Positions 1-8,716 of a stretch of DNA of 64,000 bases are shown piece after piece; position 1 is the stretch's first letter, and every line of letters begins with the position of its first letter. The position numbers were made by a program, and so were the translations under genes. The DNA is taken from contig CAZMSQ010000002.1 in the NCBI GenBank assembly GCA_964569025.1, positions 61,691 through 125,690 on the forward strand, given 5' to 3'. The notes beneath the pieces are model-generated. The model did no database searches, had not been told where the DNA came from, and worked only from the letters and a program-made list of their open reading frames with translations. Source of the DNA: CAZMSQ01 sp964569025 (GTDB lineage: Bacteria > Bacteroidota > Bacteroidia > Chitinophagales > Saprospiraceae).

Positions 1-81
1 CCAATGAAGGTAGAAAAGCTTTTCGGAAACGGAAAACAAGACAATTCCAAATCTGTCAATGTAAAGAAAACACCTGATGAA

Positions 82-783
82 ATGACTGAATCCCATCTTG
101 CCCCCCCTCATTTGCTGTATGTGGAAGACGACCAGAGTCTCGGCTTTGTAACCCGGGACAATCTGGAATTGCACGGGTATCGCATAACGCATTGTGCTGA
201 TGGTCATGCGGCCATAGAGGCCATTGCCAATCAAACATTTGATTTGTGCATTCTCGATGTCATGCTTCCAGGAATCGATGGGTTTACCATAGCGGAGCGC
301 ATTCGGGAAAAAGACCGGCATACACCAATTATATTTTTGACAGCCAAGTCATTGCAGGAGGATCGGATTCACGGACTTCGCATTGGTGCCGATGATTACC
401 TGACAAAGCCATTCAGTCTGGAAGAGCTCATTCTCAAAATTGAAGTCTTTTTAAGGCGAAGTAAAACCGACAATCAAAACGTATCGGATGTGTTTGTCCT
501 GGGGGCGTATCAGTTCGATTACCCCAATTTATCGCTGATGCATCAGGGATCGTCAAGGCAGCTGACACAGAGGGAGGCAGATTTGCTGCGGTATTTTGCG
601 AGAAGACCCAATGAAATTTTAAAGCGCCCGGATATTCTCAGGGCTATTTGGGGAGATGATGATTACTTTCTTGGGCGGAGCCTTGATGTCTTCATCTCCC
701 GTTTGCGCAAATATTTGCAGGATGACCCTGACATCCTGCTTGAAAACATCCACAGCGTGGGCTTCAGGCTGGTTGTGCCCTGA
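82..783 (+). CDS. OmpR-family DNA-binding response regulator
   Basis: Two-component response regulator that takes a phosphoryl group from a sensor kinase and binds DNA. Numbering from an upstream in-frame ATG at base 4, the receiver domain spans about residues 36-150 with the acidic pair D42/D43, phospho-acceptor Asp85 (LDVMLPG), Thr113 and Lys135 (TKPF). A winged-helix Trans_reg_C domain follows at about 165-257, with the recognition segment LGRSLDVFISRLRKYL. I chose the ATG at 82 because family members usually begin a few residues before the LLYVEDD strand; the 26-residue leader from base 4 is basic and unlike the family. The frame is open to the window edge, so an upstream start cannot be excluded. 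No histidine kinase is visible; it may lie just outside the window. Target genes are unknown. Confidence 0.88.
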   Translation: MTESHLAPPHLLYVEDDQSLGFVTRDNLELHGYRITHCADGHAAIEAIANQTFDLCILDVMLPGIDGFTIAERIREKDRHTPIIFLTAKSLQEDRIHGLRIGADDYLTKPFSLEELILKIEVFLRRSKTDNQNVSDVFVLGAYQFDYPNLSLMHQGSSRQLTQREADLLRYFARRPNEILKRPDILRAIWGDDDYFLGRSLDVFISRLRKYLQDDPDILLENIHSVGFRLVVP

Positions 784-805
784 GTAATTCCCCATTGAAA
801 TTCCC

Positions 806-813
806 TATTTTTG
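806..813 (+). promoter_or_regulatory. Candidate -7 box (TAnnTTTG) just upstream of cysS
   Basis: TATTTTTG fits the Bacteroidota sigma-A -7 consensus TAnnTTTG exactly and ends only 4 bases before the cysS ATG. Transcription from it would start at or near the start codon, giving a leaderless message. No TTG element sits at the expected 19-21 base spacing, so this is tentative. Confidence 0.3.
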
Positions 814-817
814 CGGC

Positions 818-2329
818 ATGAAAGCACACCATTTACGGCTGTCCAATAGCCTGACAGGCCAGAAGGAGACATTTGAGCCCCGCCACGACAATTTTGTCGG
901 CATGTATGTGTGCGGACCCACGGTGTACAGCGACGTACACCTCGGGAATTGCCGCACTTTTGTGAGTTTTGACATCATGTATCGCTACCTGTTGTACCTG
1001 GGCTATCGCGTCAGGTATGTTCGCAATATCACGGATGTCGGTCACCTGGAGGGAGATGTTGATACAGATGCGGAAGACAAGATTGCCATCAAGGCCCGGG
1101 CCGAGTCGCTTGAGCCCATGGAAATTGCACAGCGGTATTCCAACGGGTTTCATGACATGATGCGCATCTTTAACACGCTTCCTCCAAGTATAGAGCCGAG
1201 GGCGACGGGTCACATTCTCGAGCAAATTGAAATGGTGGGTCAGATTCTGGACAAGGGATTTGGATATGAGGAGAATGGCTCTGTCTATTTCGATACCATG
1301 AAATTTATCGAGGCCTACCCCGATGCCTATGGTCAGCTGTCGGGTCGGAAGGTGGAGGACCTGCTTTCGGAGAGCCGTGACAACTTAAAAAACCAGGATG
1401 AAAAGCATCATCCGGCAGATTTTGCCATATGGATTAAGGCAGATCCGCGCCATTTGATGCGATGGAACTCTCCCTGGTCCGTTGGTTTTCCAGGGTGGCA
1501 TCTGGAATGTTCGGCCATGAGCACCAAGTATTTGGGGCAGGAGTTTGACATTCACGGCGGGGGTTCGGATTTGAAGTTTCCGCACCATGAGAATGAAATT
1601 GCTCAAAACATGGGGGCTTGCGGAATTTCTCCGGCGAGGTATTGGCTGCATGGAAATATGCTGCTGATGAACGGCCGAAAGATGTCAAAAAGTGATGGCA
1701 ACACCCTGACCCCCGGGCAGCTTTTCAGTGGAGAAAGCCCTCACATCTCCAAGGGGTACAGCCCCATGGTTGTGCGTTTTTTTATGTTGCAGACTCATTA
1801 CCGCAGCACGCTCGATCTTACTGATGAGGCACTTCTGGCTGCAGAAAAAGGATATAACCGTCTGATGCAGGCCTGGCAAAAGCTAGAGGAGATGACCCAT
1901 CCGGGAAAGGGTCAGCAAGGTGATTTTGATGGCAGTATCAGGGCTCAGTGTGCGGAAGTCTTCGAACAAATGGATGATGACTTCAACACTCCCCGGGCCC
2001 TTGCTTCACTTTTTAAGCTCGTGACTCAGGTCAATAGTCTGCATGAAGGCCATATAAACTGGGATGATCTTCACCCCTCCACCCTGGAGTTGATGAAAAC
2101 CACCTTTAGGGATGCCATAGTCATGGTTTTTGGCCTTACTGATGAAACTGGATCTGCGGCAGGAGATGATAATTTGCTGGACGGGGTCATGCAACTCATA
2201 ATCGAATTGCGACAGGAAGCCAGGGCTGAAAAAAACTGGGGTATTGCTGACAAGATTCGAGATACACTTCAGGAGCTTCACTTACAGTTGAAGGACAGTA
2301 AGGACGGAACGACCTGGAGCAAAGGATAA
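818..2329 (+). CDS. cysS: Cysteine--tRNA ligase
   Basis: Class I aminoacyl-tRNA synthetase that charges tRNA-Cys in the cytoplasm. The zinc ligand Cys32 in YVCGPTVY is followed by the HIGH-type signature HLGN at residues 41-44. Further zinc-site motifs GWHLECSAMS and FPHHENEIAQ are present, and the KMSKS loop is at residues 288-292. The C-terminal helical DALR-type region starts near residue 350. The length (503 residues) is slightly longer than the usual 460-490. It begins 34 bases after the response regulator stop and ends 19 bases before the M28 peptidase start, so all three may be co-transcribed. No missing key residues were seen. Confidence 0.97.
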   Translation: MKAHHLRLSNSLTGQKETFEPRHDNFVGMYVCGPTVYSDVHLGNCRTFVSFDIMYRYLLYLGYRVRYVRNITDVGHLEGDVDTDAEDKIAIKARAESLEPMEIAQRYSNGFHDMMRIFNTLPPSIEPRATGHILEQIEMVGQILDKGFGYEENGSVYFDTMKFIEAYPDAYGQLSGRKVEDLLSESRDNLKNQDEKHHPADFAIWIKADPRHLMRWNSPWSVGFPGWHLECSAMSTKYLGQEFDIHGGGSDLKFPHHENEIAQNMGACGISPARYWLHGNMLLMNGRKMSKSDGNTLTPGQLFSGESPHISKGYSPMVVRFFMLQTHYRSTLDLTDEALLAAEKGYNRLMQAWQKLEEMTHPGKGQQGDFDGSIRAQCAEVFEQMDDDFNTPRALASLFKLVTQVNSLHEGHINWDDLHPSTLELMKTTFRDAIVMVFGLTDETGSAAGDDNLLDGVMQLIIELRQEARAEKNWGIADKIRDTLQELHLQLKDSKDGTTWSKG

Positions 2330-2348
2330 CACTGCTCAAACAATTGCC

Positions 2349-3401
2349 ATGATCGTCTTCAATACCGTTGGTCGCCTTTTGGTTCTCATTACTGCTCTTG
2401 CCGTCATTCTGACTGCCACAGGAGGGTGCGCGGAAGAAAGCCGCACTCAATCAGACAAGGCCTCTGAGCCGTTGAACCAGGGCCAGAACCGCCCTCCTTT
2501 GCGGGTTCCGGTCTTTGACAGAGATTCTGCATATGCCTATTTGTCTGGCCAGGTGAATTTTGGTCCCCGGGTCCCGGGCACTGAAGGCCACAAAGCTTGT
2601 AAAGACTGGCTGGTAGGAAAGCTGGAGCAGTTCGGAGCTGAAACCATCGTCCAGGAATTTACCCCAAACATGACAGGCCTTGGCAAACAACCTTCCTACA
2701 ACATCATTGGCTCTTACAATTCGGAGGCAAAGCGGCGCATCCTGTTGGCTGCCCATTGGGACACCCGGCATAAAGGCGACTATGACCCTGATCCGTCAAA
2801 GCGCGATCAGGCGATTCCAGGGGCTGACGACGGTGCTTCGGGTGTTGCGGTTTTGCTGGAGGTAGCTCGCCAGCTTCAGCTTCAGCCCATTGATATAGGC
2901 ATCGATATTGTATTTTTCGATGCTGAAGACCAAGGGTACGATTCCAGTCCCGGAGAGCAACCCCGTCCGGAGAGCTGGTGTCTCGGTGCTCAGCACTGGT
3001 CAGCATCACCACACCGGCGTGGGTACAAGGCAGAATACGGCGTACTCCTTGATATGGTCGGCTCCGCCAATGCCCGCTTTCCGAAGGAAGGGTATTCCAT
3101 GCATTTCGCCCCCCAGGTGGTGGAAAAAGTTTGGAAACTGGCACTGGAAATGGGTTTCGGCAATTATTTTGATACAGCTGCAGCAGCCGGGGCAGTGACA
3201 GATGATCACTATTTTGTCAATACCATTGCAGGCATTCCAATGATTGACATCATCAATAAACCAATGGGGTCAGAAACCGGCTTTGGACCACACTGGCACA
3301 CTCATGGCGATGATTTGGATGTCATCGACACCCGCACCCTCAGAGCAGTCGGTCAGATTATGCTTGCACTCCTATACAACGAAGATTATGGCTCTATCTG
3401 A
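2349..3401 (+). CDS. M28-family zinc peptidase, glutaminyl-peptide cyclotransferase-like lipoprotein
   Basis: Predicted exported lipoprotein: a hydrophobic signal ends at the lipobox ATGGC with Cys27. The M28 zinc-site motifs are visible: AAHWDTR (His136, Asp138), PGADDGASG (Asp160/161), FFDAEDQG with the catalytic acidic pair, and a late LDMVGSAN. The segment WCLGAQHW resembles the LGSRHL region of glutaminyl cyclases. The enzyme therefore more likely cyclises N-terminal Gln to pyroglutamate than acts as an aminopeptidase. N-terminal Gln is common after signal-peptide cleavage in Bacteroidota (many proteins here begin Gln after cleavage), so the substrates may be exported proteins. The 3' end overlaps the convergent YhhN gene by 8 bases. 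Confidence 0.85.
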   Translation: MIVFNTVGRLLVLITALAVILTATGGCAEESRTQSDKASEPLNQGQNRPPLRVPVFDRDSAYAYLSGQVNFGPRVPGTEGHKACKDWLVGKLEQFGAETIVQEFTPNMTGLGKQPSYNIIGSYNSEAKRRILLAAHWDTRHKGDYDPDPSKRDQAIPGADDGASGVAVLLEVARQLQLQPIDIGIDIVFFDAEDQGYDSSPGEQPRPESWCLGAQHWSASPHRRGYKAEYGVLLDMVGSANARFPKEGYSMHFAPQVVEKVWKLALEMGFGNYFDTAAAAGAVTDDHYFVNTIAGIPMIDIINKPMGSETGFGPHWHTHGDDLDVIDTRTLRAVGQIMLALLYNEDYGSI

Positions 3402-4119
3402 CAGTACTGTCAGACTCGCTGAGCCCTTTCAATACATTCGCAGTAATTAGTAACTGAGCCCCAAGGTAGGTGGCCATGATCCACACACGCCCTGCTGTAA
3501 GAGAGAATGAATCTGGCCTGAATTTGCTCAGGCCGATGAGTGAGTCGGAAATCAGAAATAGAAGAATGCCACTCATGAGCCCGAGATACACTTCTCTTGA
3601 CAGTGCATTTCTCAGATTCATTCCGGAAACTGCCATGGCAGTGATAGAGCTTGCATAGATGACAACGGGTACTCGCAACCCATCACTGAGTCCGGGCCAG
3701 AGGGTGCCAATTATGGCGGCGAGAAACATTAGGAGAGGCCATCCTTTCCAGAATGCTTTTCGGATGTGCCCACTTCCTGCACGTGGGAAAGACCAAAAGA
3801 CAATGGCATAACAGAGTTGGGCAATAAGAAAGCTGCTCAATCCGGCTAGAAAAAGTGAGTCAATCCGCGGTCCGTAATTGACCAGCATCAAAAAGATATC
3901 TCCCCCCCAAGAAAATACGAGCGCACCGAGCAGAAATTTCGACAATCGTGTCTGCAGTGGATGGAGCCTGACTACAACCCACATGGCAAGAATGGCAAGT
4001 AACAGCGGTTTTGTGACGAGGATAAGGCCTTCTGAGATAACCCATTCTGCATATAGATGGACAGCAGAAAGGATTATGTAAAGTATAGGGAGAAAGTTGG
4101 AGAAGGCAAATGGCTTCAT
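3394..4119 (-). CDS. YhhN-family (TMEM86-like) integral membrane protein
   Basis: About eight hydrophobic segments fill the 241 residues. Family hallmarks are recognisable: a KPLLL motif in the second helix, GGDIFLM, FLAGLSSFLIAQLCY, LFLISDSLIGLSKF and MATYLGAQLLI. Characterised relatives (mammalian TMEM86B, some bacterial YhhN) hydrolyse lysoplasmalogen vinyl-ether bonds; whether this one does is unknown. It is convergent with the M28 peptidase, overlapping its last codons. A 247-base spacer separates it from the divergent FG-GAP gene upstream. Confidence 0.85.
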   Translation of the reverse strand: MKPFAFSNFLPILYIILSAVHLYAEWVISEGLILVTKPLLLAILAMWVVVRLHPLQTRLSKFLLGALVFSWGGDIFLMLVNYGPRIDSLFLAGLSSFLIAQLCYAIVFWSFPRAGSGHIRKAFWKGWPLLMFLAAIIGTLWPGLSDGLRVPVVIYASSITAMAVSGMNLRNALSREVYLGLMSGILLFLISDSLIGLSKFRPDSFSLTAGRVWIMATYLGAQLLITANVLKGLSESDSTVR

Positions 4120-4366
4120 TTACCCAAGGTAACAAGAATTTGACCGAGTAAATAAAAGAAGGGGAAGGGAAAAATGATCTGCATATTGTATTCTTGCCGA
4201 CATTTATGGAAATTTGCCGCAGTCAGAATAGATGTGAGGTTTTTGGAGCTGTCGGTACAGACTGTTTTGTAGCGGAAATTTATCAGAAAATATTCTCATG
4301 CGAATAGATGTCTTTACAGCCCAAATAGACTTCATGGATTTTAGAAATTGAAGAAAAATGTGAGTT

Positions 4367-7300
4367 ATGACGCGTGTTGCTAAGTTGTGTGTGCTGTTTG
4401 TCTTGATTGTGATGGCATCTTGCGGGGATGCCGGGAAGGTTGGGGAGTCTAAATCACAATCCGGGCAATCTGCGTTGTTCGAATTGGTTTCTGCTCGGAC
4501 TTCAGGGATTGATTTCAGGAATGACCTTGAAGAGGACATTCGCTCTCTGAATAATATTTTCTTTTTTGAGTACTACTACAGCGGAGGGGGAGTGGCTGTC
4601 GGGGATGTCAATAATGACGGGCTTCCGGATGTGATGTTTACAGGAAATACTTCGCCGAACAAGCTGTATCTCAATGAGGGGAATCTCAAATTTACAGACA
4701 TAACCGAAAAGGCGGGAATCAATCAGGGAAAGGCTTGGTCCACTGGTGTGAGTATGGCTGATGTGAACGGAGACGGCTGGCTGGACATCTATGTATGCCA
4801 GGCAGGGCCCAATTTTGATGAGAAAAGCCGGAGGAGGAACCTGCTCTTTATCAACAATCAGGATTTGACATTCACGGAGTCTGCGGAAGCGTATGGGTTG
4901 GCTGATGCCAATCTGAGCACTCAGGCTTCATTTTTTGATTATGACAAGGATGGGGATCTTGATTGCTTTATCATCAACGAGTCAGAGTTTTTCCGCATTC
5001 CCTATGCGCAGATTGAGAAAGAGATTTTCCCTTATCCTGAAAAATTGCGTCAGAATTCGAACCGGCTTCTTGAGAATCGGGATGGGAAATTTGTGGATGT
5101 CACCACCGAGGCCGGTGTCCTGGAGTTTTCCTATGGTCTGGGTCTTGTCACCGTTGATTTGAACGATGATGGTTGGACAGATATCTATGTGGCCAATGAT
5201 TACTCAGTACCTGATTTTCTGTACATCAATCAAAAAGACGGCACGTTTAAGGAAAGTATTAAGGAATACACCCGGCACACATCCTGGTTTTCAATGGGTG
5301 TCGATGCTGCGGACTTCACCAATGACGGGCTTCCGGATCTGGCGGTGGTTGATATGGCTACGCCTGACCATTTCCGGTCGAAGGTCAACATGGCCTCTAT
5401 GGACGTCAACTTTTTCTGGTATAATATCAAGGAGTTGAATCGCCATTATGGCTATATGTTCAACTGTCTGCAAATCAACAATGGCAATGGGTCATTTAGC
5501 AGTATGGCTGATCTGGCGGGGGTTTCCAAGACGGAGTGGAGTTGGGCATCATTGCTCGCAGATTTTGACAATGATGGGTTTAAGGACTATTATATCAGCA
5601 ACGGGAATCGCCGTAACTACCAGCACAATGATATCAGGAAGAAGATTCAGTCTCTCAAGCAGTCCATTCAGGGCAGTCCGGTGGGTCATCCGGAGCTTAT
5701 CAAAATTTATGAGAATCTTCCGGAGCTGAATTTACCCAACCTCATGTACCGGAATGGAGGGGATCTGCGGTTTGAGGACGTATCTGAAGAGTGGGGCCTT
5801 TCTCTGCCATCCTTTTCCAATGGGGCGGCTTATGCTGATCTTGATTTGGACGGAGATCTTGATTTGCTGGTCAACAACATTGATGACCATGCCTTTTTGT
5901 TCAGGAACCGGGCAGAGGAGCTTGGTCGGAATTATCTTCGCTTTAATTTCCCTCACGATCAGACAGGCCTAGGGGGAAAGGTTTTCCTGAACATGCCAGA
6001 CGGCTCACGGCAGATGCAAGAATATCAGCCGGTGCGCGGGTTTGCTTCAGCTGTTGAGCATACCCTTCATTTTGGACTTGGAGACATCACACGCATTGAC
6101 CGGGTAGAGATAATCTGGCCTGACGGCCGGCAGCAGATTCTGACTGACGTGGATGCCAATCAGGTCATCAATCTTGATCCGTCAGATGCTTCAGCAGAAC
6201 TGGCCATCACTGATGATGCGCAGAGTCCTGTGTTTATGGCCATTGACCCTGCTGATTTGGGGATCGAATTTCGCCATCAGGAGAATGAGTTTGATGATTT
6301 TTCAAAGCAGGTATTGCTTCCATACAGACATTCGACATTGGGCCCGGGGGTTGTTTCGGGAGATTTTAACGGTGATGGCCTTGATGATTTTTTTGCCGGG
6401 GGAGCCATTGGTCAGGCATCGGCTGTATGGATGCAAAAACCTGATGGCTCATTCCGACAGGGACATGTGTTTGGCGATGATGCCGGGTATGAAGACGTTC
6501 ATGCTGCTGTGTTTGATGTAGATCAGGACGGTGATCAGGATTTATATGTGGTCAGCGGCGGCTATGAATTTGAGGCCAGGTCTGCCGGACTTGTGGACCG
6601 AATGTATCTCAACGACGGTCGTGGGGGGTTTGTGGCTGCAGGCCGGGATGTAATGCCTGAAATTGCCCTGAACAGTCGTATTGCTGTGCCTGGAGACCCG
6701 GATGGCGATGGGGATATGGATTTATTTCTCGGCGGAGGGGTGGTTCCAGGCCGGTATCCGTATGCTGAGTTGAGTTTGTTTTTGCGAAATGATTCGGGGA
6801 CACTCGTGTTGGATACTACGATGATGCCAACGGCCCAACTTGGTATGGTCAATGCGGCACAGTGGTCAGACATCAATGGTGACGGCGCTCTTGATTTGGT
6901 CATTGCCGGCGAGTGGGAGCCGGTTCGTATTCTGATCCAGGAGAATGGCACAATGACAGATCAGACCAACTCACTGATGCCAGCTGATTCTGAGGGGTGG
7001 TGGTACAGTCTCGATGTGACCGATATTGATGGCGACGGCGATTTGGACATCGTAGCTGGAAATGTGGGCGAGAACACCAAGTTTCAGACCTCCAAAAGCC
7101 CGAAGTTATATGTTTATGCTGACGATTTTGATCACAACAACACCTGTGATGTGGTATTATCAAAGGAGTATAAGGGCAAAAAAGTGCCGGTGAGGGGGCT
7201 CCAGTGCTCGTCTGAGCAGATGCCATTTATCAAGACAAAGTACCGCAGTTATGTCGACTTTGCGGAAGCGGATTTGCCGGACATTCTCGGTGAAAAGAGT

Positions 7301-7720
7301 CTGAAGCAATCGTTAGCTAAGAAAGTAGAGACGTTTACGACAGGGGTTTTTATCAACGATGGGGGTACATTCCGTTTTGAGCCTTTGCCGTCTCTTGCTC
7401 AACTCTCACCTGTAATGACCATTCAGACTGCTGATTACAACGGTGATGGCCGGAAGGACATCCTGGTGATCGGCAATATCTATCAGACGGAAGTTGAGAC
7501 TCCTCGATGGGACTCTGGCAATGGCCTCTTATTGCTCAATCTTCCAGATGGCTGGGCACCTCAGAGTGTGGCAAGCAGTGGCTTTTTTGCGCCACTTGAT
7601 GCCAAGAATATGGTGACAGTCAACACCCCAGAGGGTCAGCTGGTTCTGGTGGCTAACAATGATGGGCCTTTGCAGGCATTCTTACTTAAGTCCCGTGAGG
7701 CGCCGCTCGGGATGAAATAA
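4367..7720 (+). CDS. FG-GAP/VCBS-repeat lipoprotein with ASPIC/UnbV domain (CRTAC1-like)
   Basis: Exported lipoprotein of 1117 residues; the signal ends in VMASC with Cys19. Two blocks of FG-GAP/VCBS repeats flank a central ASPIC/UnbV domain at about residues 521-605 (from GRNYLRFNF to the WPDGRQQ segment). The repeats carry typical calcium-binding loops such as DVNNDGLPD, DVNGDGWLD, DYDKDGDLD and DIDGDGDLD, consistent with integrin-alpha-like beta-propellers at the cell surface. Proteins of this build are abundant in Bacteroidota and often accompany SusC/SusD pairs, but here the gene stands alone between a membrane protein and dapD. Its function is unknown; a binding or adhesion role is inferred. 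A 247-base non-coding spacer precedes it, with no clear promoter. Confidence 0.9.
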   Translation: MTRVAKLCVLFVLIVMASCGDAGKVGESKSQSGQSALFELVSARTSGIDFRNDLEEDIRSLNNIFFFEYYYSGGGVAVGDVNNDGLPDVMFTGNTSPNKLYLNEGNLKFTDITEKAGINQGKAWSTGVSMADVNGDGWLDIYVCQAGPNFDEKSRRRNLLFINNQDLTFTESAEAYGLADANLSTQASFFDYDKDGDLDCFIINESEFFRIPYAQIEKEIFPYPEKLRQNSNRLLENRDGKFVDVTTEAGVLEFSYGLGLVTVDLNDDGWTDIYVANDYSVPDFLYINQKDGTFKESIKEYTRHTSWFSMGVDAADFTNDGLPDLAVVDMATPDHFRSKVNMASMDVNFFWYNIKELNRHYGYMFNCLQINNGNGSFSSMADLAGVSKTEWSWASLLADFDNDGFKDYYISNGNRRNYQHNDIRKKIQSLKQSIQGSPVGHPELIKIYENLPELNLPNLMYRNGGDLRFEDVSEEWGLSLPSFSNGAAYADLDLDGDLDLLVNNIDDHAFLFRNRAEELGRNYLRFNFPHDQTGLGGKVFLNMPDGSRQMQEYQPVRGFASAVEHTLHFGLGDITRIDRVEIIWPDGRQQILTDVDANQVINLDPSDASAELAITDDAQSPVFMAIDPADLGIEFRHQENEFDDFSKQVLLPYRHSTLGPGVVSGDFNGDGLDDFFAGGAIGQASAVWMQKPDGSFRQGHVFGDDAGYEDVHAAVFDVDQDGDQDLYVVSGGYEFEARSAGLVDRMYLNDGRGGFVAAGRDVMPEIALNSRIAVPGDPDGDGDMDLFLGGGVVPGRYPYAELSLFLRNDSGTLVLDTTMMPTAQLGMVNAAQWSDINGDGALDLVIAGEWEPVRILIQENGTMTDQTNSLMPADSEGWWYSLDVTDIDGDGDLDIVAGNVGENTKFQTSKSPKLYVYADDFDHNNTCDVVLSKEYKGKKVPVRGLQCSSEQMPFIKTKYRSYVDFAEADLPDILGEKSLKQSLAKKVETFTTGVFINDGGTFRFEPLPSLAQLSPVMTIQTADYNGDGRKDILVIGNIYQTEVETPRWDSGNGLLLLNLPDGWAPQSVASSGFFAPLDAKNMVTVNTPEGQLVLVANNDGPLQAFLLKSREAPLGMK

Positions 7721-7830
7721 GCTTCAGGCGCAGGAGGAATTGATCACCATCCTGGCCAAAGCGCGGTCTTCCCATGTTCGGCATTCCCGGATCTCGGTCG
7801 GATTGTTTCCTGTTGGCAAACTGACTGGCC

Positions 7831-8655
7831 TTAGACAGCGACGCTGTATTCGCGCAAGGCTTCATTCAGGGAGGTTTTCATGTTGGTGCTTTCCTTACGC
7901 TGGCCGATAATTAAAGCACAAGCAATCTGGAAGGTACCAGCGGGAAATTCCTTGGGCCATGTGCCCGGCACGACCACAGAGCGGGCAGGAACGCGGCCCT
8001 TGTAGATGATGGGCTCAGAACCAGTTACATCGATGATACGTGTACTTTGCGTCAACACAACATTGGCCCCGAGCACGGCCTCTTTTTCGACATGAACGCC
8101 CTCCACCACAATAGAGCGGGAACCGATAAAGCAATTATCTTCAATAATGGTCGGCGAAGCCTGAGGTGGCTCTAGGACCCCGCCGATACCGACCCCACCA
8201 CTGAGGTGGACATTTCGTCCGATTTGGGCACAAGAGCCGACGGTTGCCCAGGTATCGACCATTGAGCCGGAGCCAACCCAGGCCCCGATGTTGACATATG
8301 ATGGCATCAGGATAACGCCATTCTCCATATAACTGCCGTGTCTGGCTAACGCATGGGGCACCACCCTGACACCCTGGCTGGCGAAGTTTCTTTTGAGAGG
8401 GATTTTATCGTGAAATTCAAAAGGGCCAACTTCAATAGTCTCCATTTGTCGGATTGGAAAATAGAGGATGACGGCTTTTTTGACCCAGTCATTGACCTTC
8501 CACGACCCATTTTCGAGTGGCTCTGCCACTCTGATTGATCCTTTGTCAAGTAATTCAACAGTCTGATTGATGGCATCGCGGGCATCCTTATTTTGGAGCA
8601 GGTCGCGATTGTCCCAGATTGCCTCAATGGTCGTTTGTAAATCAGCCATTCTCAA
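7831..8655 (-). CDS. dapD: 2,3,4,5-tetrahydropyridine-2,6-dicarboxylate N-succinyltransferase
   Basis: Succinylates tetrahydrodipicolinate in the succinylase branch of lysine and meso-diaminopimelate synthesis. The 274-residue length matches the family. After a helical N-terminal domain (about 1-105) comes a left-handed beta-helix of hexapeptide repeats (about 110-235) with typical text such as GAWVGSGSMVDTWATVGSCA, HLSGGVGIGGVLEP and EDNCFIGSRSIVVEGV. The C-terminal cap is present. It stands alone, convergent with the FG-GAP gene (110-base spacer with no clear terminator) and divergent from the DUF5682 gene, sharing an intergenic region of about 60 bases that must hold both promoters. Confidence 0.96.
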   Translation of the reverse strand: MRMADLQTTIEAIWDNRDLLQNKDARDAINQTVELLDKGSIRVAEPLENGSWKVNDWVKKAVILYFPIRQMETIEVGPFEFHDKIPLKRNFASQGVRVVPHALARHGSYMENGVILMPSYVNIGAWVGSGSMVDTWATVGSCAQIGRNVHLSGGVGIGGVLEPPQASPTIIEDNCFIGSRSIVVEGVHVEKEAVLGANVVLTQSTRIIDVTGSEPIIYKGRVPARSVVVPGTWPKEFPAGTFQIACALIIGQRKESTNMKTSLNEALREYSVAV

Positions 8656-8716
8656 CTCTATTTGGTGAAGCCCCGAAATTAGTATTTCTTTGATTGAACG
8701 AGTGAATTCCTGGTCT

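Noticed and set aside
7721..7830. Terminator between the FG-GAP gene and dapD
   Set aside because: Only a 5-bp GCGCC/GGCGC pairing with a long loop is visible, too weak to call.
8690..8716. TTG start 27 bases upstream for the DUF5682 gene
   Set aside because: The ATG at 8717 directly precedes the conserved strand, and the extra nine residues have no family match.
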